DNA of 64,000 nucleotides from CAUZWH01 sp965224275 (GTDB lineage Bacteria; Pseudomonadota; Alphaproteobacteria; SHVV01): contig CBDCYR010000005.1 of the NCBI GenBank assembly GCA_965224275.1, positions 992,001 to 1,056,000 of the forward strand, in the 5' to 3' direction. Position 1 is the first letter of the stretch, and every line of letters starts with the position of its first letter. A model generated the notes under the pieces. It was given only the letters and a program-made list of their open reading frames with translations. It searched no databases and was not told where the DNA came from. A program made the position numbers and the translations under genes. Shown here in pieces: positions 1 to 9,092 of the stretch.

Positions 1-728
1 ACCGCGCTGCTGAGGTCGCTCAGTAGATAGAGTGCGGAATTGCCAACTTCATCGGTCGACACGGTTCGTTTGAGCGGTGAGTTGTACTCGTTCCATTTAA
101 GAATATAGCGGAAGTCCCCAATACCCGACGCGGCCAGTGTTTTGATGGGGCCGGCAGAGATCGCATTGCAGCGAATATTGTCAGCGCCGAGATCGACCGC
201 GATATAGCGGACGCTGGCCTCGAGCGCCGCCTTGGCGACCCCCATCACGTTGTAGTGCGGCATGACCTTCTCAGCGCCGTAATAGGTGAGCGTGAGCAGG
301 CTGCCGCCGTCGCTCATCAAGGCGGTGGCGCGCTTGCAGACCGCCGTAAACGAGAAACACGAGATCTCCATCGTACTGCGGAAATTATCAAGCGTGGTGT
401 CGACGTAACGACCCTTGAGTTGATCCTTATCCGAGAAAGCAACCGCGTGGACGACGAAATCCAAACCCTGCCACGTCTGTTCGATTTCACTGAAGGCAGC
501 GTCGAGAGAACCATGATCGGTAACGTCGCACGGGATAACCATTTCAGCGCCGACCGATTCCGCAAGCGGCTTAACCCGTTTGCCGAGGGCATCGCCTTGA
601 TAGGTCATCGCAAGTCGTGCGCCGGCATTCGCGACTGCCTTGGTCACTCCCCAGGCCAACGACCGGTCATTTGCGACACCCATGATCAGGCCCTTCTTGC
701 CCGCCATTAAGGCGTTAGCTTCGGTCAT
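1..728 (-). CDS. fabI: Enoyl-[acyl-carrier-protein] reductase FabI (C-terminus outside the window)
   Basis: NAD(P)H-dependent reduction of trans-2-enoyl-ACP, the last step of each fatty-acid elongation cycle; cytosolic. Reverse-strand translation gives 242 residues beginning MTEANALMAGKKGLIMGVAN, with the FabI variant of the Rossmann glycine motif (GVANDRSLAWG). The catalytic block has the Tyr-x7-Lys spacing (YNVMGVAK) followed by the conserved ISAGPIKTLAASGI loop near residues 190-205. The last tens of residues lie beyond base 1. The ATG at 728 is the only start that gives the usual N-terminus. A DnaJ-like gene lies upstream in the same orientation with a 174-bp gap. FabI, not FabV or FabK, is clear from the motif order. 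Confidence 0.95.
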   Translation of the reverse strand, partial: MTEANALMAGKKGLIMGVANDRSLAWGVTKAVANAGARLAMTYQGDALGKRVKPLAESVGAEMVIPCDVTDHGSLDAAFSEIEQTWQGLDFVVHAVAFSDKDQLKGRYVDTTLDNFRSTMEISCFSFTAVCKRATALMSDGGSLLTLTYYGAEKVMPHYNVMGVAKAALEASVRYIAVDLGADNIRCNAISAGPIKTLAASGIGDFRYILKWNEYNSPLKRTVSTDEVGNSALYLLSDLSSA

Positions 729-902
729 CGAACCCTCGCAAAATACTGGAGCGGCGGTTGGGAAGTGGCGGCCATCCTACACCAACAATTAGGCGAGACA
801 AGCAATCGACACAGCTGCTTAATGCGGCGCTGGACGTGCCGAACCGGTCGGGCAAAGAGAGGTTTGTAACTCGGTTCCTGGATCGAACCGTCAGGGTAAT
901 CG

Positions 903-1769
903 CTATGGGTTAGCGATTGCGTCGTCGAGATCGATAGCGGCTGCAACCGCGTCGATTTTTATGCTCACGAATTGATCACCGCGACCACTGCCGCGCGACG
1001 CTTCGATCCCTTTTCCTTTGAGCCGCAAAATCGTGCCGAGCCGCGACCCTTTTGGTAAGGTCATCGTCATCGCACCGTCGAGCGTGGGCACGCGTATCCG
1101 GCCGCCGTTTCGAGCGTCATTTGCCGAAACAGCTAGATCGAGATGGACGTCGTTTCCGCGCTTGGTAAGGAACTCGTGCGGTGCCACTTGAACCGCAATG
1201 ATCGCATCACCGGCGTGCCCGCCAGCAACGGCTGGTTCACCTTGGCCGCGTAGCCGGAGCGATCGTCCGGAGGACGTTCCGGGCGGGACAATGACGTCGA
1301 CAGTTTTTCCGTTGTGAAGCGACAAGCGTCGGCTGATCCCGCGCGCCGCCTCGAAGAAGCTCACGGTTATTTCATAAATGTGGTCGCGCTGAGCCGCGCT
1401 GGACGCCGTCTTCACCTCGCCTTTGCGGGCACCGAAAAAGTGCTGAAACACCTCTGCGCCGGTCCTCGGCGCCTGGTGAAAGGGCTCGAACCCGGTTCCG
1501 CCTGGGTGAGAGGTGCGGGCAGGTCCACGCCTGAACGGCCGTCGTCGAGCTCCATTGCCGTCGATTTCGCCACGATCGTAGCGCCCTCGCTCGACGGCAT
1601 CGCTCAAGATCGAATACGCGCGGGACACTTCTTTGAATCGCTCAGCAATGGCTGCATCGCCGGGATGTAGGTCTGGATGAAGCTGTTTTACCAAGCGGCG
1701 ATAGGCGCTTTTTATCTGAGCATCGCCATCATGACGCGACACCCCAAGTATCCGGTATAGGCTCTTCAT
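903..1769 (-). CDS. DnaJ/CbpA-type J-domain co-chaperone
   Basis: 288 residues. An N-terminal J domain (about residues 1-68) carries the HPD tripeptide at 31-33 that stimulates Hsp70 ATPase. A Gly/Arg/Phe-rich linker follows at about 70-110. A DnaJ C-terminal substrate-binding domain starts at about 145 and includes VDVIVPPGTSSG and LRLRGQGEP. The Cys-rich zinc-finger region of true DnaJ is absent, so this is a type II (CbpA-like) J protein. The start ATG at 1769 is followed directly by the J-domain helix MKSLYRILGV. It lies upstream of fabI in the same direction, an arrangement common in Alphaproteobacteria. The Hsp70 partner is not in the window. Confidence 0.9.
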   Translation of the reverse strand: MKSLYRILGVSRHDGDAQIKSAYRRLVKQLHPDLHPGDAAIAERFKEVSRAYSILSDAVERGRYDRGEIDGNGARRRPFRRGPARTSHPGGTGFEPFHQAPRTGAEVFQHFFGARKGEVKTASSAAQRDHIYEITVSFFEAARGISRRLSLHNGKTVDVIVPPGTSSGRSLRLRGQGEPAVAGGHAGDAIIAVQVAPHEFLTKRGNDVHLDLAVSANDARNGGRIRVPTLDGAMTMTLPKGSRLGTILRLKGKGIEASRGSGRGDQFVSIKIDAVAAAIDLDDAIANP

Positions 1770-1909
1770 TGAGGTCCGGCTTCGCCCACCCTTACGTTCG
1801 GTCGGTCAGATTTAGCGACCAATGGTTAAGGGACGATTGACGGCGCTCAAGAATCGCAAAATATCCGACAAGGCCGGCCCAGATCAGCCTCAATTGGAGC
1901 CGGAAGACG

Positions 1910-3314
1910 TTATTTATTTTTGTCGAAGCTCTTGGCCAGTAGGCTCGCAGCGACGATTTGGTCTGGTTCCATTTCGAGTTTCAAATTCTCTAGAAACTGC
2001 GTCGCCGTGTCGTGCCCGGTAGCCGCCGCCAGGCTCCACCAAACGTGCGCCCGCACAACATCACGCGGAACGCCGGCCCCATCTGCATAGAGCCCGCCGA
2101 CAAAGAATTGAGCGTTGTCGTTTCCTTGCTGAGCGAGCGGCAGCCAATTGGTGAGCGCGGTCCGATAATCGCGAGCGCGATACGCGATCAACCCGGCATC
2201 AAGAATGCTCGAGACTGGCACAACCGGTATTGGCTTCACTGCGCCAGTCTGGGCCTCGCTGTTTGCCTCGGGTGCGGCTGGCGCCACGGCGGCGATTTGC
2301 GCGTTAGAGCTGGAATCGTCGACCGGCGCCGGGGTTGCTGCGCCGCGCCTGTCTCTGTCGCCGGTATCGGCTAGTTCGGTCTGGCCCGGACTAAAGAGTG
2401 ATTTCAGTGTGGTTAACAGTCCCCGCGATTGCGGTGCTGAGAGCTCGGCATCATCAGTTGAACGAGCGGCCTGTGCAAGGCGGTAATTTGGGGGTTGGGA
2501 GCTCGGCGAGCACGGCGTCGGGTCGCTTGGGCGGCAACGCGGCGTTGTGAGTCGCGGGGGACCTGTCGGTGTTCTGGGTTGCCGCCGCGGCCGCGACTTG
2601 AACTGTTTCGTCGGCTGGAGGCGTGGCCGTCGATTTTTGGGTGACGTCCGATGTAGGCGCAGGTTGGGGCGATACGGCCGGGGCTGCCGCAGCTTGGGCC
2701 AGCTCTGTCGCCGGCCTCTTACCTGTAATTAGACGCGCAAGTTCGGGCGGTGCGTTCTTCGAAATCAGCAGCGCAAGTTTACTTAACGCTTTGGCATGGC
2801 CGCTCTTCGAAGCGAGGTAGTACCACTTGACCGCCTCGACATCATCGGCGTCTGTGCCCAGGCCATGCTCATAAATCAGGCCCAGATTGTATTGCGAGAT
2901 GGTATGGCCCTGTTGCGCCGCTTCGCTGAACCAACGCGCCGCTTCCGAGGCGTCCTTCTCCACCCCCTGGCCGCGCAGGTACATATTGGCCAAATTGGCC
3001 TGGGCGCGTGCAAGACCGAGTTCCGCCGCCTTGCGATACCAATCGGCGGCCTTGGCAAAATCTTGTTTGACGCCAAGCCCCATCCGATAAAGATGGCCAA
3101 GGTTGCGCTGTGCAGCCGGGTCTTCTTCGTAGGCGAGCGGGAGCCAGGTCTTAAAGGCCAAAATGTAATCGCCCGCTTCGTAGGCATTTACGGCTTCGTC
3201 GAATTGCGCTTGGTTTTTGATCGATTGCGCGTTCGCTTGCCACAAGCCGACAGTCAGCAAAAACGCGGCCGATGCCGTGATTAACGCCTTCCTGCTAAGC
3301 GAGAAGCGTTTCAT
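1910..3314 (-). pseudogene. Sel1-repeat (TPR-like) exported protein with an apparent frameshift
   Basis: The first segment (3314 down to 2454) encodes a signal peptide with probable cleavage after ANA at residue 29. At least three Sel1 repeats follow (AAxxGxxxAQxNLGxxYxxGxGV style), then an Ala/Pro/Thr-rich linker. The frame stops at 2454. In the next frame, readable from about 2500 down to 1910, the low-complexity linker continues and then a further Sel1-like unit (WLPLAQQGNDNAQFFVGGLY). The two frames join near 2476-2500, beside runs of C on the coding strand. This suggests one protein of about 465 residues with a single-base indel, real or from sequencing. Sel1 proteins are periplasmic or envelope scaffolds; the partner is unknown. 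The downstream part could instead be a separate gene starting at a GTG at 2287. Confidence 0.7.
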
Positions 3315-3372
3315 CGTTTGCCCCCGTTGTTACGTAGCCGGCCCAAGCCTCCGTGGCCGGCTTGGTTCGCAG

Positions 3373-3855
3373 CTAGGTCGATACGATTTTCCAACTTCCG
3401 TCGGGCTGGCGACAGGCAGTGCCGTAGGCTTCTTCAGTGCGACCCCCAACAGAGATCGTCTGAGAAAACTCGCGACAGTAGGTGCCATCGCCGCGCTGGA
3501 ATGTGTTCGCCGGTGTGACCGTACCGGAGTTTCCGCTATCTGGATTTTGCCACGAACTGGTGGTTCCCATCGGCGCCGTTTCCAACGATTGCTGCACCGT
3601 CTGCCCCATTGCGACTTTGTCGGCCCGATCGAGTGACTTGCCAACTTCATTGCCAACAAATGCGCCGAGCAATGCACCCGCAGCGGTTGCCGCCAACTGG
3701 CCGCGTCCTTTGCCAAACTGTGCGCCCGCGACGCCGCCGGCAACCGCGCCAAGCAACGTTCCAACGCTTTCTTTCTGACCGGCGCCATCGGTGCACGCGA
3801 CCAGCGCGAGTGCCGCGACGCCAACTATGGCTGTTTTTAGTCCTTGCATTAACAT
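3373..3855 (-). CDS. 17-kDa surface antigen-like lipoprotein (glycine-zipper family)
   Basis: 160 residues. A lipoprotein signal ends in LVAC with the acylated Cys at 21. A double glycine-zipper hairpin (GTLLGAVAGGVAGAQFGKG, then AGALLGAFVGNEVG) covers about residues 32-70, as in the Rickettsia 17-kDa antigen family. A C-terminal domain with two Cys (TYCREF, GTACRQPDGSW) resembles the surface-antigen domain next to pdxH in many Alphaproteobacteria. Predicted to sit in the outer membrane facing the periplasm. It diverges from pdxH across a 295-bp spacer in which I see no clear promoter. The exact function of the family is unknown. Confidence 0.85.
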   Translation of the reverse strand: MLMQGLKTAIVGVAALALVACTDGAGQKESVGTLLGAVAGGVAGAQFGKGRGQLAATAAGALLGAFVGNEVGKSLDRADKVAMGQTVQQSLETAPMGTTSSWQNPDSGNSGTVTPANTFQRGDGTYCREFSQTISVGGRTEEAYGTACRQPDGSWKIVST

Positions 3856-4150
3856 TTTCCCATCTCGATACGTTAACCGCAGGTAGGCCCTACGATAGAC
3901 AGACAGTCCGAATTAAAATCAATTATACGCCTCAAGAATCTGGTTCGAAACCTGTAAAACTCAAGGGGTTAGAACCGGTTGAGTTGGTCCCTCGCGCATT
4001 CGCAAGGTCGTTCGAGGGGCGCATAAACCCGCGTTCGGCAATAGTTACAATCGACCGGGCTCCAATATTGCCGCAATAGGGTGCCCGATGTATGTCTATG
4101 CATGAACGAGGCCGCGATTCCGCTCGGCCCGGCACTTCTAACCGGATTTA

Positions 4151-4741
4151 ATGCAAATAACTCCCGTTTCCGATCCATTTGCCCTTTTTTCAGCCTGGTT
4201 TGCCGAAGCGGCGGCGAATGAAACCGGCTTACCGCACGCGATGTCGGTAGCGACCGTTGGCGCTGCGGGCATGCCCTCCCTACGAATGGTTCTCCTCAAG
4301 GGCGTGGATCAACGCGGCTTCGTGTATTATACCAACACGCAGAGCCGCAAGGCCGCCGAGGTCGGCGAAAACGCCCATGCAGCGCTTTGTTTTCATTGGA
4401 AGAGCATACGCCGGCAAGTCCGCGTCGAAGGCGGGGTCGATTTTGTGACCGATGCCGAGGCCGACGAATATTGGGCTAGCCGGCCGCGTGAAACGCAAAT
4501 CGGCGCCTGGGCATCAAAGCAGTCCGAACCCTACGCCGATCGTCGCGAATTTGACGACGCGATCGCCGAACACGAAACGCGATTTTTGGGTGAATCGGTA
4601 CCACGGCCGCCGTTTTGGAGGGGCTATCGCGTGATTCCGGCACGAATCGAATTCTGGCAGGAACAACCGTCTCGCCTGCACGATCGGTTGGTCTACAATC
4701 GGAGCGATGGCCCGTGGACGACGCAATTTCTTTACCCGTAG
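4151..4741 (+). CDS. pdxH: Pyridoxamine 5'-phosphate oxidase
   Basis: FMN-dependent oxidation of pyridoxine/pyridoxamine 5'-phosphate to pyridoxal 5'-phosphate, the last step of vitamin B6 synthesis and salvage. 196 residues, slightly shorter than the usual 200-220 because the N-terminal extension is brief. Conserved elements: the FMN-binding RMVLLKG block, FVYYTNTQSRK, the substrate-binding stretch VRVEGGV, and the signature-like IEFWQEQPSRLHDRLVY before the terminal FLYP. The ATG at 4151 has no strong Shine-Dalgarno. fieF follows 42 bp downstream. Confidence 0.95.
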   Translation: MQITPVSDPFALFSAWFAEAAANETGLPHAMSVATVGAAGMPSLRMVLLKGVDQRGFVYYTNTQSRKAAEVGENAHAALCFHWKSIRRQVRVEGGVDFVTDAEADEYWASRPRETQIGAWASKQSEPYADRREFDDAIAEHETRFLGESVPRPPFWRGYRVIPARIEFWQEQPSRLHDRLVYNRSDGPWTTQFLYP

Positions 4742-4783
4742 GGCGAGAATCAGCGATCACGTTGCGCCTGTGACGGCGACGAA

Positions 4784-5728
4784 ATGAACCAAGCACAACC
4801 ACCGATCTCGCGCGACGCGACAACCGGTTCGATGCACGGACCGGGCGTGCCACTGATGCGTCTGACGACTTATTTTGCAGTCGGGATCGCGGTGTTTCTT
4901 GCTGCAGTGAAGCTCTACGCCTGGTTTGAGACCGGCTCCGTCGCCATGCTGAGTTCACTGGTTGATTCGGTGCTGGATGCGTTGGCCTCGATCGTCAATC
5001 TCGTCGCGGTTCGTGCCGCATTACAACCGCACGATCGAGAGCATCGTTTCGGTCACGGCAAAGCAGAGCCGCTGGCTGGATTGCTGCAGGCCGTGATCAT
5101 CAGCGCATCGGTAATATTCGTACTTGTAGAGGCGGTGCCACGTTTCTTTGAGCCGGTGCCGATCGCCCACGGTGAGATCGGTTTGGCTGTGATGATCGTG
5201 TCGATTGTGTTGACCGGTGGACTGGTGACACTGCAGCGATACGCCATTCGACGCACTGGCTCGGTCGCAATAAGTGCGGACTCCGTCCATTACCGCAGCG
5301 ACCTATTGATGAATCTCGGTGTCATCGCAGCGCTGTTGCTCGCGACCTACGGAGATTTACCGATTTTCGATCCGCTCTTCGCGGTTATCGTCGTGGCTTA
5401 TGTCCTGTACAGCGTGTGGACGATTATTCGACAGTCGTTCGATATGCTCATGGATCGAGAATTTCCCGAAGGCGAACGAGCCCGCATTCGGGGTATTGCG
5501 CAGAACCATCCCGATGTGCTGGCGGTGCATGATATGAGGACGCGACAGGCCGGCATCCACTCATTCGTCCAACTTCACATCGAGCTTCCGGCTGACATGT
5601 CCCTGCGGCGAGCCCATGTCATATCTGACGAGGTCGAAGCCCAGATACGACGCGCCTTCCCAGAGACCGATGTTATCATTCACCAAGACCCTGAAGGCGT
5701 CGACGAAACGCGTGCGGAGTTCACGTGA
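4784..5728 (+). CDS. fieF: Cation diffusion facilitator (FieF-type metal efflux)
   Basis: 314 residues. Inner-membrane proton-coupled efflux of Zn(II), Fe(II) or similar cations. About six transmembrane segments are visible from residue 25 to 210. Metal-site residues are present: DSVLDAL in TM2 (Asp-x3-Asp) and HYRSD in TM5 (His-x3-Asp). The cytosolic loop HRFGHGKAEPLAG is typical. A C-terminal ferredoxin-like dimerisation domain (about 220-300) has HVISDEVEAQIRRAFPETDVIIHQDP. The 20-residue polar N-terminus fits the family. The metal cannot be fixed from sequence; the Asp-rich TM2 site favours Fe/Zn. Confidence 0.9.
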   Translation: MNQAQPPISRDATTGSMHGPGVPLMRLTTYFAVGIAVFLAAVKLYAWFETGSVAMLSSLVDSVLDALASIVNLVAVRAALQPHDREHRFGHGKAEPLAGLLQAVIISASVIFVLVEAVPRFFEPVPIAHGEIGLAVMIVSIVLTGGLVTLQRYAIRRTGSVAISADSVHYRSDLLMNLGVIAALLLATYGDLPIFDPLFAVIVVAYVLYSVWTIIRQSFDMLMDREFPEGERARIRGIAQNHPDVLAVHDMRTRQAGIHSFVQLHIELPADMSLRRAHVISDEVEAQIRRAFPETDVIIHQDPEGVDETRAEFT

Positions 5729-5817
5729 CGGTGGCGACAACCCATTCTTAGTCAGACGACAAGCCAATCGCGTGATAATGTTAGCCCCTTAACTTACGTA
5801 AGAAACGCAGGTGACCG

Positions 5818-6684
5818 ATGACCATTCGCACGGTACTCGCGCCACTCGGAAGCACACGAGATTCAACTCAGCATCTCGCCAACGCATTCGTGCTCACCAA
5901 ACGACTAAACGCGCACCTCGATGTCTTTCATATCAGCCCCGATCCGCGCGACAGCGTTGCGTATGTCGGTGAGGGCGTCACGGGCGCGATCATCGAGGAT
6001 CTGATGTCGGCGGCGGAGCAGGAGGGCGACGCGCATGCGACGCAGTCCCAAGAACAATTTAGACAGGTCTGCTCGGCGAGTGGTGCCACGGAGAGTGATG
6101 CGCCCTCGGGCGAGGGTTTTACGGCCGCTTTCGCCAATGTAACCGGACGCATCTACGATCTTATCGCACTTCGTGGCCGGCTGGCCGACGTGACCGTCGT
6201 CCCTCGCCCTCAGAAGGGCGACGACGCCATGGTTCAGGCAACACTCGAGGTCGCGCTACTCGAAACGGGGCGGCCGGTCCTGGTCGTACCGCCGAAAACG
6301 ATCGAGGACTTCGGCAAACGCGTGATCATATTGTGGAGCGGGGCCGAGGAAGCGGCTCGCGCGGTCGCTGGCGCGTTGCCGTTGTTGCGTAAGGCCGAGT
6401 CGATTGCGGCATATTCATTCAGCCGCTACGCAAAGCCGCTCGCCCAAGCGGCCGACCTCGTGTCTTACCTCGCCTGGCACGGCATCACTGTTGCGGCCCA
6501 CGAAGATGTCGATACCTCGGGTCGGGATATCGAGGATGTCGCCTTCGAGAAGATCGAGGAAAACAAGGCTGACTTGGTGGTCATGGGTGCTTACACCCAT
6601 AGTCGCCTTCGCCATCTAATCTTCGGAGGGATGACGAGTGCAGTGCTGGAGCGTGCCGAAATACCCATTTTCATGGCGCACTAA
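5818..6684 (+). CDS. Universal stress protein (tandem UspA domains)
   Basis: 288 residues with two Usp folds. The first (about 1-155) is divergent and starts MTIRTVLAPLGS. The second (about 160-288) ends with a clear ATP-binding signature, VMGAYTHSRLRHLIFGGMTS (G-x2-G-x9-G-S/T like), followed by VLERAEIPIFMAH. Such proteins are cytosolic stress factors, often ATP-binding. The leader contains a perfect 10-bp palindrome, cttacgtaag, at 5793-5802, a possible operator. The gene runs with the SDR downstream (46-bp gap). Confidence 0.88.
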   Translation: MTIRTVLAPLGSTRDSTQHLANAFVLTKRLNAHLDVFHISPDPRDSVAYVGEGVTGAIIEDLMSAAEQEGDAHATQSQEQFRQVCSASGATESDAPSGEGFTAAFANVTGRIYDLIALRGRLADVTVVPRPQKGDDAMVQATLEVALLETGRPVLVVPPKTIEDFGKRVIILWSGAEEAARAVAGALPLLRKAESIAAYSFSRYAKPLAQAADLVSYLAWHGITVAAHEDVDTSGRDIEDVAFEKIEENKADLVVMGAYTHSRLRHLIFGGMTSAVLERAEIPIFMAH

Positions 6685-6730
6685 CTCGGCGGAACTGGGC
6701 GCCGAGGCACGAGCACGCTAGTTTCATTGT

Positions 6731-7468
6731 ATGGACAACGAACGCAAGACGCTGGTGTTGACCGGAGCAAGCCGCGGTATTGGTCATGCCACGGTGAAGC
6801 GGTTTAACGCCGCAGGTTGGCGTGTCATCACGTGCTCACGGCAACCGTTCTCCGAGGAGTGCCCATGGGATGCCGGTCCCGAGGACCATGCGGTCATTAA
6901 CCTCGCGGATGAGGAAAGCACCCACCGTGGTGTTCAGACGCTACGGGAAAGGTTGAACGGTGAACCGCTTAACGCCTTGGTGAACAACGCGGCCGTGTCG
7001 CCAAAACACAACAATGGTGAGCGTCTCAGCACGCTCAACACCGGCGTGGATGAATGGCGTACGGTGTTCAACGTTAATTTCTTCGCGCCAATAGTGTTGG
7101 CGAGGGGGCTCATCGAAGAACTGCGACGAGGTAAGGGGTCGATCGTCAACGTTACGTCGATCGCGGGTAGTCGCGTTCACCCGTTCGCTGGCTCCGCCTA
7201 TGCCACGTCAAAGGCCGCCTTGGCGTCTCTAACCAGGGAAATGGCGGCCGACCTTGGACCGCTCGGTATCCGTATTAACGCGATCGCGCCCGGCGAGATC
7301 GAAACCTCGATGATTGGCCCGGAATATCAGGAACTCGCAAAAGATATCCCGATGCGCCGTCTGGGCACGGCCGAGGAAGTGGCGAAGACGATCTATTTCT
7401 TATGCACCGAGCAATCGAGCTATGTGAACGGGGCGGAAATCCACATCAACGGCGGGCAGCACGTTTAG
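6731..7468 (+). CDS. Short-chain dehydrogenase/reductase
   Basis: 245 residues. Classical SDR: cofactor motif TGASRGIG at about 11-18, NNAAVS in the middle, catalytic Ser in NVTSIAGSR and Tyr-x3-Lys in SAYATSKAAL, then NAIAPGEIETSM and a C-terminal GGQHV. It probably uses NAD(P)H to interconvert a carbonyl and an alcohol, but no residue fixes the substrate. It follows the universal stress gene on the same strand and is followed by a perfect hairpin. FabG-like paralogues look the same, so no symbol is given. Confidence 0.9.
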   Translation: MDNERKTLVLTGASRGIGHATVKRFNAAGWRVITCSRQPFSEECPWDAGPEDHAVINLADEESTHRGVQTLRERLNGEPLNALVNNAAVSPKHNNGERLSTLNTGVDEWRTVFNVNFFAPIVLARGLIEELRRGKGSIVNVTSIAGSRVHPFAGSAYATSKAALASLTREMAADLGPLGIRINAIAPGEIETSMIGPEYQELAKDIPMRRLGTAEEVAKTIYFLCTEQSSYVNGAEIHINGGQHV

Positions 7469-7482
7469 TACACCAGATCATC

Positions 7483-7503
7483 CTAGTGGATTCCATCCAC
7501 TAG
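7483..7503 (+). terminator. Perfect 9-bp hairpin after the SDR gene
   Basis: The sequence ctagtggat-tcc-atccactag forms a 9-bp stem with a 3-nt loop 14 bp after the SDR stop. There is no U-run, so it would be at best a weak or Rho-assisted terminator, or a 3'-end stabiliser. It lies between convergent genes and could serve both strands. Confidence 0.4.
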
Positions 7504-7571
7504 CCCAGATTCAGGCGACGTGCTGGTTCCCGCCTCGATGCTCTGTTCCACACACAGAATTTGATCGCAGC

Positions 7572-7817
7572 CTACTCAGCGCGGGCCGTTTGAATGCGGT
7601 AGCCGGCGTCATGCCAAGAACAATTCTCTCGCCGCCCCTTGGTGCCCGTAAAACTGCCTTGAGAATTTGCGTATTGAACCAGCAGCGCCGAACCATCCGG
7701 CATGCAATAAGGGTCGAGCAACGTGCCGGCCAGGCGCTCGCCCGGCCCCATCGCACACGCTGCTGCCACCAGGGTCGCTGCCAGTGGTAGCGCTAGTTTT
7801 AGAGTTGATGCAGTCAT
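7572..7817 (-). CDS. Small putative lipoprotein
   Basis: 81 residues from the ATG at 7817. Hydrophobic N-terminus (LKLALPLAATLVAAAC) with a candidate lipidation Cys at 21; the -3 residue is Ala, so the lipobox is non-canonical. The mature part is about 60 residues with two further Cys (PYCMPDG and RENCSWHD) that could form a disulfide. I do not recognise the family. It is convergent with the SDR and divergent from nothing obvious. Confidence is moderate because the ORF is short, although the signal peptide looks real. Confidence 0.6.
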   Translation of the reverse strand: MTASTLKLALPLAATLVAAACAMGPGERLAGTLLDPYCMPDGSALLVQYANSQGSFTGTKGRRENCSWHDAGYRIQTARAE

Positions 7818-7926
7818 GACCAAGCCCTTCCGTTAACCGCCGCTAGCCCCCGCGAGCAGGACATTGACAACGCGATTTGACGAAACTTGGACAGGATTGA
7901 GGCACAAATCGGATTTGTGCGGCCGG

Positions 7927-9051
7927 TCAGCGTAGATGGGCGACGAGCCAGTCCGCCATGGTCGGAATTACCTGCGACCAATTGTCGATGTTGATATGAC
8001 GCTCACCGCCGTCGCTGGCGGTGTAGATACGTAGCTCTTTATCGGCTATCGGAAGCTCATCATAGGTTCGCTGGGCCGAGCTGAGCGGCACCATTTCATC
8101 CTCAGCACCGTGGGTAATCAATACCGGCGTCGTCACCTCGCCGAGCGTGCCTTCCAATGTAAACTCACGGAGAGCGGCCACGGCTTCTTCATCGTCGTTC
8201 GATCCCGTGATCCACCGGAGTTGACGCCTCAGCGGCGGGTAGTGAAGCCACAGGTCCTCATAAATCGAGTACATCGCTCCCCACACCACAATTCCCTTGA
8301 AACGATGTTCAAAGGCGGCGGCGCGCATGACGTAGTAGCCCGCCATGCTGACGCCCATCAGCCCAAGCCGGTCAATATCGATGTCGTTGCGCGTTTGCAG
8401 GTAATCGGCTGCTGCGCTAACGGGGCGTTCATAATCAGGGATCGTATGCAAATCGTGGAGGCGGATCGAAGCGCCCTGACCGGGCCCATTGAAGATCAGG
8501 CAGGCCAGGCCACGCGCGGTCAGCCATTGCACGCCGCGAAAGAAATTCTGTTCGGGGAGCGCGTCGGCGCCGGAGAGGAAGATGACACATGGCGGAGGCG
8601 CCGCAAGGTCGCCCGACTGTGGCTTGAAAAGCGTGCCGTCGAGTCGATGTCCGTCCCACGGGATGCTGACCTGCTCGTGCGGGTGACGCGAATGTGAAAT
8701 CCCGGCTCGGAAAGACGCGATCGCTTGCCAATAGAGGTCAGCCTTGCGCGAATCCGTGGGCGCGAGCATGAGTTCGGCGGCGCGATAATAGGTGAACGCG
8801 CGGCAATAGGAGTCGCTGGCGGTTTGTAAGTTTCCGCTACCCTCCGCCGCTGCTGCGAGGTGCCGCACGCGTTCGGCCATATCGGAGAATTCCGCAACCC
8901 AATCGTCGCGATTGCCGGCGCGAATTCGCGCGGCGATGCGGAGCAATTCGTTGGGATCTGCCGCGCCTTGCGTCGATTCTGAAAGCAGTCCGACCAGTAC
9001 TGTGCAGAAATCTTCAGCCTCGGGGGTCCCCTCGGTCCAGAAGCGGAACAT
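7927..9051 (-). CDS. Alpha/beta hydrolase, FrsA / pseudooxynicotine-hydrolase type
   Basis: 374 residues. An N-terminal helical cap (about 1-120) precedes the alpha/beta core. The nucleophile elbow is GVSMAGYY (Ser near 222), the acid is in HGAEDEMVP and the catalytic His in GGERHINIDN. The oxyanion region is VIFLSGADALPEQNFFRG. The family includes C-C hydrolases such as 2,6-dihydroxypseudooxynicotine hydrolase and FrsA-like esterases; the substrate is unknown. The aminotransferase lies directly upstream in the same direction (41-bp gap), so the two may be co-transcribed. Confidence 0.85.
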   Translation of the reverse strand: MFRFWTEGTPEAEDFCTVLVGLLSESTQGAADPNELLRIAARIRAGNRDDWVAEFSDMAERVRHLAAAAEGSGNLQTASDSYCRAFTYYRAAELMLAPTDSRKADLYWQAIASFRAGISHSRHPHEQVSIPWDGHRLDGTLFKPQSGDLAAPPPCVIFLSGADALPEQNFFRGVQWLTARGLACLIFNGPGQGASIRLHDLHTIPDYERPVSAAADYLQTRNDIDIDRLGLMGVSMAGYYVMRAAAFEHRFKGIVVWGAMYSIYEDLWLHYPPLRRQLRWITGSNDDEEAVAALREFTLEGTLGEVTTPVLITHGAEDEMVPLSSAQRTYDELPIADKELRIYTASDGGERHINIDNWSQVIPTMADWLVAHLR

Positions 9052-9092
9052 AACTATGGGGTTCGGCTACGGGTTCGTAAGATCGGCGCTGC

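Noticed and set aside
3900..4000. Possible tRNA because of ggttcgaaacc at about 3940
   Set aside because: No acceptor stem, D-arm or anticodon arm can be folded around it.
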